DNA from: Perkinsus marinus ATCC 50983
Lineage: Eukaryota > Perkinsozoa > Perkinsida > Perkinsidae
NCBI RefSeq assembly: GCF_000006405.1
Contig: NW_003208655.1
Location: 62,001-126,000 of the forward strand
Length of the DNA: 64,000 nucleotides
Direction: 5' to 3'
Shown here piece after piece: positions 58,846 to 64,000 of the stretch (position 1 is the first letter of the stretch; the number at the start of each line of letters is the position of its first letter). Below the pieces are notes generated by a model. That model was not told the origin of the DNA, ran no database searches, and saw only the letters and a program-made list of their open reading frames with translations. Both the position numbers and the translations under genes were made by a program.

Positions 58846-60241
58846 TAGATACGTGCAAGAGTAAACTGGAGCCGCGAAGAAGACGAGACAGCACTTTGAA
58901 AAAGCATGGTGAGGGCAGCTCGCAGTCGTACAGAAGCTCTCCACTAACGAGCCGGTGGGGATCGCAGCACTGGACTCCCCCGAGGTGCAGAGTCAAAGCC
59001 GACTTTTATTTGAAAAAAGGAAATATCAGGAGTTCTTCGGAAATTAAGGAATTTTGGTACCCGAAATGAGTTCGCACTGGCGCACCGATTGGTGCACCTT
59101 GAGACAACGGAAGCGACTGAGACACAATCCTAGATAGGCAGTACTTTCTAGGTAGTAGATAACGGGAGACTCCCGCCGGGTAGTTTACAGGCGTAAAACA
59201 CTCGGAGAGGAATACAGAGGCGAGCAGTTTCGGCCGAAACCCGAAACTTTCGGGAGACGCGGAGAGATATTCAGGGCGTGCGCGTGAAATGAAGGGTGAA
59301 GTTCGACGAAGAGTAGAGAGAAGATCCAAGTTAGGGATAACGCAGCAGCCCGGAATAGAACGTGCAGCCGTCGTCTTTTGGGTTACACTGAATTACTGCA
59401 GAAATACGCGCTTCCTAACAATGACTCAATTACACAAGTTGCGCGAGCACACGATTACTAGCGTGCCCATAAGACGCCTTACGGGCAAAGCCGTGTACTG
59501 CCTTATCAAGGCAACCCCCGACACACCTAGTCATACTGTCTTTGAGAGTGCATCGCGAAGTGAGGAGAACTCACTTTTAAGATCCTACCTGCCATCCTGA
59601 GTTTGGATTACAAATGCCATACATACTCGGTACCCCACGGATCCGTTACCTCTCACCATGAGGTGAATTATTATCCTTCACTTCCTATTGGGCATTCCAA
59701 CAGGTGGAGTCCAAGTGACGTTCGACAACCTAAGGTTCTATTGATGCTCGACCAGTTTGTGCGGTAGAGAGCGGCACCTTTTTGTAGCACGCTACCACCA
59801 AACATACAGCACAGTCCCACATAGCAACATATTACGTCGCGTTCAACTTCAGCCATCGCACATCTTCCCCCGAACGAAGATCACCTTACTAACATCGAAA
59901 TGGATTGTCCTGAGGCATATCTTACGGTAGTGGAGCGAGTGGCATAGCCGCCCCGCATCGGTGGACAAGTGTGCATGCGTGCTGTGTAGTGAGGACAGAT
60001 CATGCGTGAAAGCGTCCCTGCTTTGAAGATCATAGTAGCGTCGGGAATGCATTCAAGTAGGCGCCCCTCTTGAATGGGTCAATTGAAGGACTTCATAATC
60101 GGGGCTTCATGCTTGGGGAAGGACTGACTATAATATTGAGATATATGAAGATCTCAAGTGTACGCGATATCTTGTCGTTCATTTCTCTGAGTTAGTGTAG
60201 GAATTCATCTCTTTGAATTAGCGTGGTTTTGAGCCTACCCA
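58846..60241. promoter_or_regulatory. Shared divergent upstream region of two ZIP genes
   Basis: About 1.4 kb between the start codons of head-to-head ZIP copies 1 and 2. It must hold both promoters. The sequence next to each start is not similar between the copies. Short open frames inside have no recognisable content. Confidence 0.5.
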
Positions 60242-61208
60242 ATGTCTCCTCTCGAGGTTTGGAAGTTGATATCCATTTTCGCCACACTCGCCACAGCAGT
60301 CCTGGGAATGTGTATATCGTTCTACTCCCGAAAGTCCAAGCTCTTCCCTCTCGGTTGTGCTCTGGCCTGTGGTGTTCTGCTTGCTGTTGGCCTCACTCAT
60401 AGCCTTCCTGAAGGAGTTGAAGGGATGCAGTCGTGGTCGTTGGATAACCTCAACGGGTATCCATTTGCCTACCTCCTATGTGCTATGGCCGTTGCGTTCC
60501 TCGCAATTGTGGAGGAAGGTGTTCATGTGTGGTACGAACGGAAAAGTTTGTTATCTGAACGCCTATGCGATGGAGTCCCCGTCAAACGTCCATCTGATAA
60601 TTTAGATTCGGATGAGCGAATTTTAGAGCCGGATATGCATTCCAACGTCTTTTCGGAGACTTCGGCAATATTCGTATTCTTGGCTCTCTCTGTCCACTCT
60701 ATCTTGGAAGGTATGGCCACTGGGGTTGCCTCTGGGGTTGACGACCTCTACGGTACCTTAGTGGCTATATTGGCGCATAAAGGCTTGGCTGCCTTCGCTC
60801 TCGGTGCCAATATGGTGGAGGCCCGGGTTAGTCGTTACAGAGTCCTCTTATATGGACTCATTTTTGCCATGGGTACTCCGGTTGGCATCATCATTGGTTG
60901 GCTCGGTAGTCGTGGTGAAGAGAGTGCAGGTAAGTCGATCAGCCCAATGATTGTTCATTCCCGCAAGCTCAGGTTTGTTCAGTGGTATCGCCAACTCCCT
61001 GGCTGCTGGCACGTTCATATACGTCAGTGTCATGGAGTTCTTCCCCGTTACATTTAGGCACGATAGGGGCAGATTCATATTTAAGGTAATACCGGCATAT
61101 TTTCTTACTGACTAGGTCTCGCCTCGATAGTTCTCTTAGGTCCTATCATTCATAGCTGGTTTCTCGCTGATGGCTATACTTCCTATATGGGCTGAAGTTC
61201 ATGGTTGA
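60242..61208 (+). CDS. ZIP metal transporter (copy 2)
   Basis: Inverted paralogue of copy 1. Exons 60242-60929, 60973-61085 and 61140-61208; about 289 residues. The start is MSPLEVWKLISIFATLATAV and the end is VLSFIAGFSLMAILPIWAEV-HG-stop. SVHSILEGMATG and AHKGLAAFALGANM are intact. The total genomic length equals copy 1 (967 nt). The first half differs at scattered residues (for example RKSLLSERLCDGVPVKRPSD versus RKRSLSVHLCDGVPVKSPSD). From NVFSETSAIFVF through exon 2 the two are identical as far as I can see, including intron 1. Confidence 0.92.
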
Positions 61209-61878
61209 ATCATCACAGTCATTGACTTCACGTTTCGAATCAGTAATGTGATTCCCAGGTCAAATTATCCAACTTCCATCGTTTTCTCTCATTTCTCGGG
61301 TTAACGACACCATGTGTCACGTGAGCCCTTCCAACAGGATAGTGTTTATCTACATAGACTTCTCAATAAATATAATTACTGTTGTGTTCGATTGGGGACT
61401 GTCTGTAGTCAACTCTCTCCCTTCCTGTTGTGGTATTCCACTCTCGAAGCTGAAAGCAGTGCTAGCTCTCAGTTGATGTTGTAACGTATTATCCGTTCAT
61501 GTGCAGGAATACGCTATTGCGTGGTTATTATTACCGTCTAGCGACGTGTCCCTCATGCTTGGTTTGTATCATGGCGGTGCTGTCTGTATCTTGAGAGCTG
61601 GGCTCTGGCACGAATGTGTAGAAGGCAGCAAGTTTCTGTTAGCAACACAGTCATTATGGTAGTTAACTATCCGATGAAGATACGGCAAATGTTATCTTCA
61701 TCGGTATCACTGTTTGTGTACACTCGTCCCATGTACGCGGTAGTGTCATCTGATCATTCTCTATCTGACATATGTCGTTGCGTTGTGGTATGGGCTAGTC
61801 GTAGGTCCTGCGGTATTGGCAACGTTAATCGTTCTCATCAGGAGGGATGGCTTTGTTGTAAGGGTTGTTTCTGTCTAA
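61209..61878. other. No supported gene
   Basis: Between ZIP copies 2 and 3. A plus-strand frame at 61614-61988 overlaps the start of copy 3 and looks like chance. Probably promoter of copy 3. Confidence 0.4.
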
Positions 61879-62957
61879 ATGTCGTCCGACTTGGACCTGT
61901 GGAAAGGGCTTGCCATCGCAATCAACGTCGTCGTATGTTTCATCGGCATTCTCCTGTCACGGTGGATATCCCAAACAAAGCTGTATGAGATAAGCTGCGC
62001 GTTGGTAGCAGGAGTACTACTCGCCACTGGCCTTGTCCATCTATTGTCGGATTCTGTTGAGAGCTTGGCCAATTTAACAGAGTTAATGAACGGTTACCCT
62101 TTCCCTTACATGCTTTGTGGTATAATGTTCATAATACTATTGATGATCGAACAGTCTGTCGATGTCTACCAGGTCAAGCGGAAAGAAGAGTCCCCTAAGC
62201 TCTTCAAGGGTGATGCGAGTCATACACACCCTCATGATATCGAGTCTCAGTCATCGCAGATCTCCACATCATCTCAACTTACTTCTGCTGATGACGATGC
62301 CTCCAAAGATATGCATCACCACGATGTGAACATGTCCGAAGCCTCGGCAATATTCATATTCCTAGCTCTATCGGTACACTCTATATTCGAAGGTCTCTCA
62401 TTGGGTGCAAGTAACAATGCATCACAGATAGCCTCGACCCTTATTGCTATAGCAATTCACAAGGGTCTGGCTGCCTATGCATTGGGCGCATCTTTCATTG
62501 AAGCCAAGGTCTCCAAGTGGCGAATGGTCATCTTTAGTGTTATCTTTGCATTTATGACCCCAGCCGGCATTGCCATAGGTTGGGGTCTTGAGGCTGCTGA
62601 AAGCGATACAGGTAGTAGTAGCATTCAGATGGTTCCCTTCTGCCGTGTTTAGTGTAATCGAATTCGGTCTGCTTTTTGTCAGAGGTATTGAGCGGTGTCT
62701 GTAGCGCCTTGGCAGCTGGCACGTTCCTTTACGTTGGTGCTCTTGAGTTCGTTCCTATGTCATTCAAACCGGGTTCCTCATATATCATCTGGAAGGTAGT
62801 AGTGGGTGTAGCCATGCGTATGTGATACCGAATGTAGTGGTAGTAGTCTAGTGTATCCCTGCCTTTAGCTAGCTCCTCACTAGTTGGTATTCTCTCTCAG
62901 TTCGTGGCGTTACTAGTCGGTTATGGTGCAATGAGTGCCTTGGCCATATGGACATGA
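61879..62957 (+). CDS. ZIP metal transporter (copy 3, divergent)
   Basis: Exons 61879-62611, 62683-62795 (113 nt, same length as exon 2 of the other ZIPs) and 62901-62957. Start MSSDLDLWKGLAIAINVVVC; end FVALLVGYGAMSALAIWT-stop. The transport motifs are SVHSIFEGLSLGASN and AIHKGLAAYALGASF. Unlike copies 1 and 2, the large loop is His-rich (HTHPHD; DMHHHDVN), a feature linked to zinc sensing or regulated turnover in the family. Intron positions are shared with copies 1 and 2, so all three derive from one ancestor, with copy 3 the older split. Exon 3 is shorter than in the others. Confidence 0.92.
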
Positions 62958-63476
62958 CCGTTGTCACCATTTGCAGTCGCCGTGACAACGCCACGATGAC
63001 ACTATCTGCTTCAGTTCCTGAGTTATCGAGATACTATGTTGATGACTATTCCTTGTGTCTTTGAAGGATGTGTTTGTTTGCTTCAATATCTAACCCATCG
63101 GTCTATTTTTCGTCTATATGTACCTTCTGATCATTTCCATAACCAATCTTCGCCTTGGGTTATCAGTTTTCATCTTGAGCTTATCGCAAAAATGGATGTG
63201 CTAATCACCCGTTAAAACGAAACAAGATGTTTATCAAAGATTCAATCTGGCCGAAATCCACATAAGTGAAGTTCCAATATCTTATTTGGTTGTACTCAGA
63301 ATTGAGAGATAGAGGGTATACAGATGATTGATGCTTCAACATAGAACAACATGAGTGGTTACTGAAACCACGTGTGATTTTCCTAAGTGCAAATCACTGA
63401 ATAAGAACTCGCATGACGTGGAGAAAAGTCGTCATTTGTGAGAAGTGAAACAAAATCGTGGGGGAAGTAATCAATT
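62958..63476. other. No supported gene
   Basis: Convergent intergenic region between the third ZIP gene and the hydrolase. AT-richer. No signal seen. Confidence 0.4.
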
Positions 63477-64000
63477 CTACAACAGCCATTTCCTGTAAAA
63501 GTCGATGAGCTCGGCGATAGCCTGAGGGGACGTAATGTTGTGACGAATCAGGTGATGGGAACTACTCTGTCACTGATTTTTTTCTGATCGGGTTGCGACC
63601 AGTCACCGCGACCAGCCAGGAAGCCATGAAAGGTATCTTTGTACTTAGTCACCGTGACATTCTTAACCCCCGCCTCGCGAACACCTAACCACAGACATCC
63701 CTAGTGACAACTTCCCCACATCCCTACCCTCTTCAAAAGCAGCGAGATCGTCATCCTTAGTCTCGAAATACAGTGCTGGTAGTTTGGCCTGACCCCGATA
63801 TCATTTTCATCTAGACAAACAACTCTCGAGTTCACGTTAAGTCCATCCTCCTTAGTGAGGAAGCTCGGATGAGGGCCCGCATGGGCACGTAGTTCCGGGG
63901 GGTTGGTCCCCATGAGGACGCCGACCTTGGCCCCCCAGCAGTGACCGATAGTGCCTAACTTCTTAACTCCGCACTCTTCGATCATATACTTTGCCACAGC
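63477..64000 (-). CDS. Dienelactone-hydrolase-family protein, 5' end beyond window
   Basis: Alpha/beta hydrolase of the dienelactone hydrolase family, cut by the window edge. Seen: EECGVKKLGTIGHCWGAKVG, where GHCWGAK is the nucleophile elbow with Cys in place of Ser. Then PPELRAHAGPHPSFL, LPALYFETKDDDLAAFEE (acid region), KYKDTFHGFLAGRGDW (catalytic His), and the end NITSPQAIAELIDFYRKWLL-stop at 63477. The Cys-Asp-His triad appears complete. Short introns interrupt it near 63.7 and 63.58 kb. Substrate unknown; carboxymethylenebutenolidase activity is only the family name. Confidence 0.85.

Noticed and set aside
60930..60972. C-terminal read-through of the ZIP first exon as an alternative product
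   Set aside because: The read-through removes two conserved membrane helices; splicing the 43-nt GT-AG intron restores them in both copies.

Overview
The window is nuclear DNA from a flagellated unicellular eukaryote. Nearly every gene is broken by short GT-AG introns, mostly about 43-57 nt. The gene set includes histone H2A.Z genes, a radial-spoke protein, a DPY30-motif protein, peroxisome-type proteins, RS-domain and zinc-finger proteins and a leishmanolysin-like peptidase. Balanced base composition, tiny introns and this gene content point to an alveolate, most likely a perkinsid. That assignment is inference; no rRNA or organelle marker is present.

Layout. 0.1-2.7 kb: spastin/fidgetin-type AAA ATPase and a TMX2-like thioredoxin-fold membrane protein (+). 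2.9-9.5 kb: DPY30-motif protein and M8 peptidase (-). 9.7-10.7 kb: a CTTAAG-rich inverted-repeat element holding tRNA-derived sequence. 12.0-14.1 kb: nucleotide pyrophosphatase/phosphodiesterase and a carbamoyl-phosphate synthase remnant (-). 14.2-18.6 kb: unresolved membrane-protein exons (+). 18.6-24.5 kb: a CBS-domain protein, a protein with repeated GRFx[V/I]-type motifs and an SMP-C2 lipid-transfer-type protein (+). 24.8-27.7 kb: two H2A.Z-type genes flanking a hairpin cluster and a Cys/His-repeat gene. 28.4-29.6 kb: an NPPY methyltransferase whose N-terminus copies the histone H3 tail. 30.3 kb: tRNA-Leu(UAA). 31.1-35.8 kb: RSPH3 and methionyl-tRNA synthetase (-). 36.0-38.2 kb: betaine-aldehyde-type dehydrogenase (+). 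39.3-40.7 kb: unknown gene (+). 41.2-44.4 kb: tandem NADP isocitrate dehydrogenases (-). 45.6-49.4 kb: Pex13-like and C2/dysferlin-domain proteins (+). 49.6-51.1 kb: RS-domain/NTF2-like protein (+). 51.2-57.2 kb: unknown protein, C2H2 protein and EF-hand protein (-). 57.9-63.0 kb: three ZIP metal transporters, two of them a head-to-head inverted pair. 63.5-64.0 kb: dienelactone hydrolase, cut by the window edge.

The genes do not form an operon or a single pathway. The main themes are recent local duplication with sequence homogenisation (isocitrate dehydrogenase pair, ZIP pair, older H2A.Z pair), chromatin-related proteins at 24.8-29.6 kb and two likely flagellar components. The most unusual item is the methyltransferase that starts MARTKQT. 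Exon joins were made by eye from frame continuity; the outer limits and some internal exons of the larger genes are approximate.
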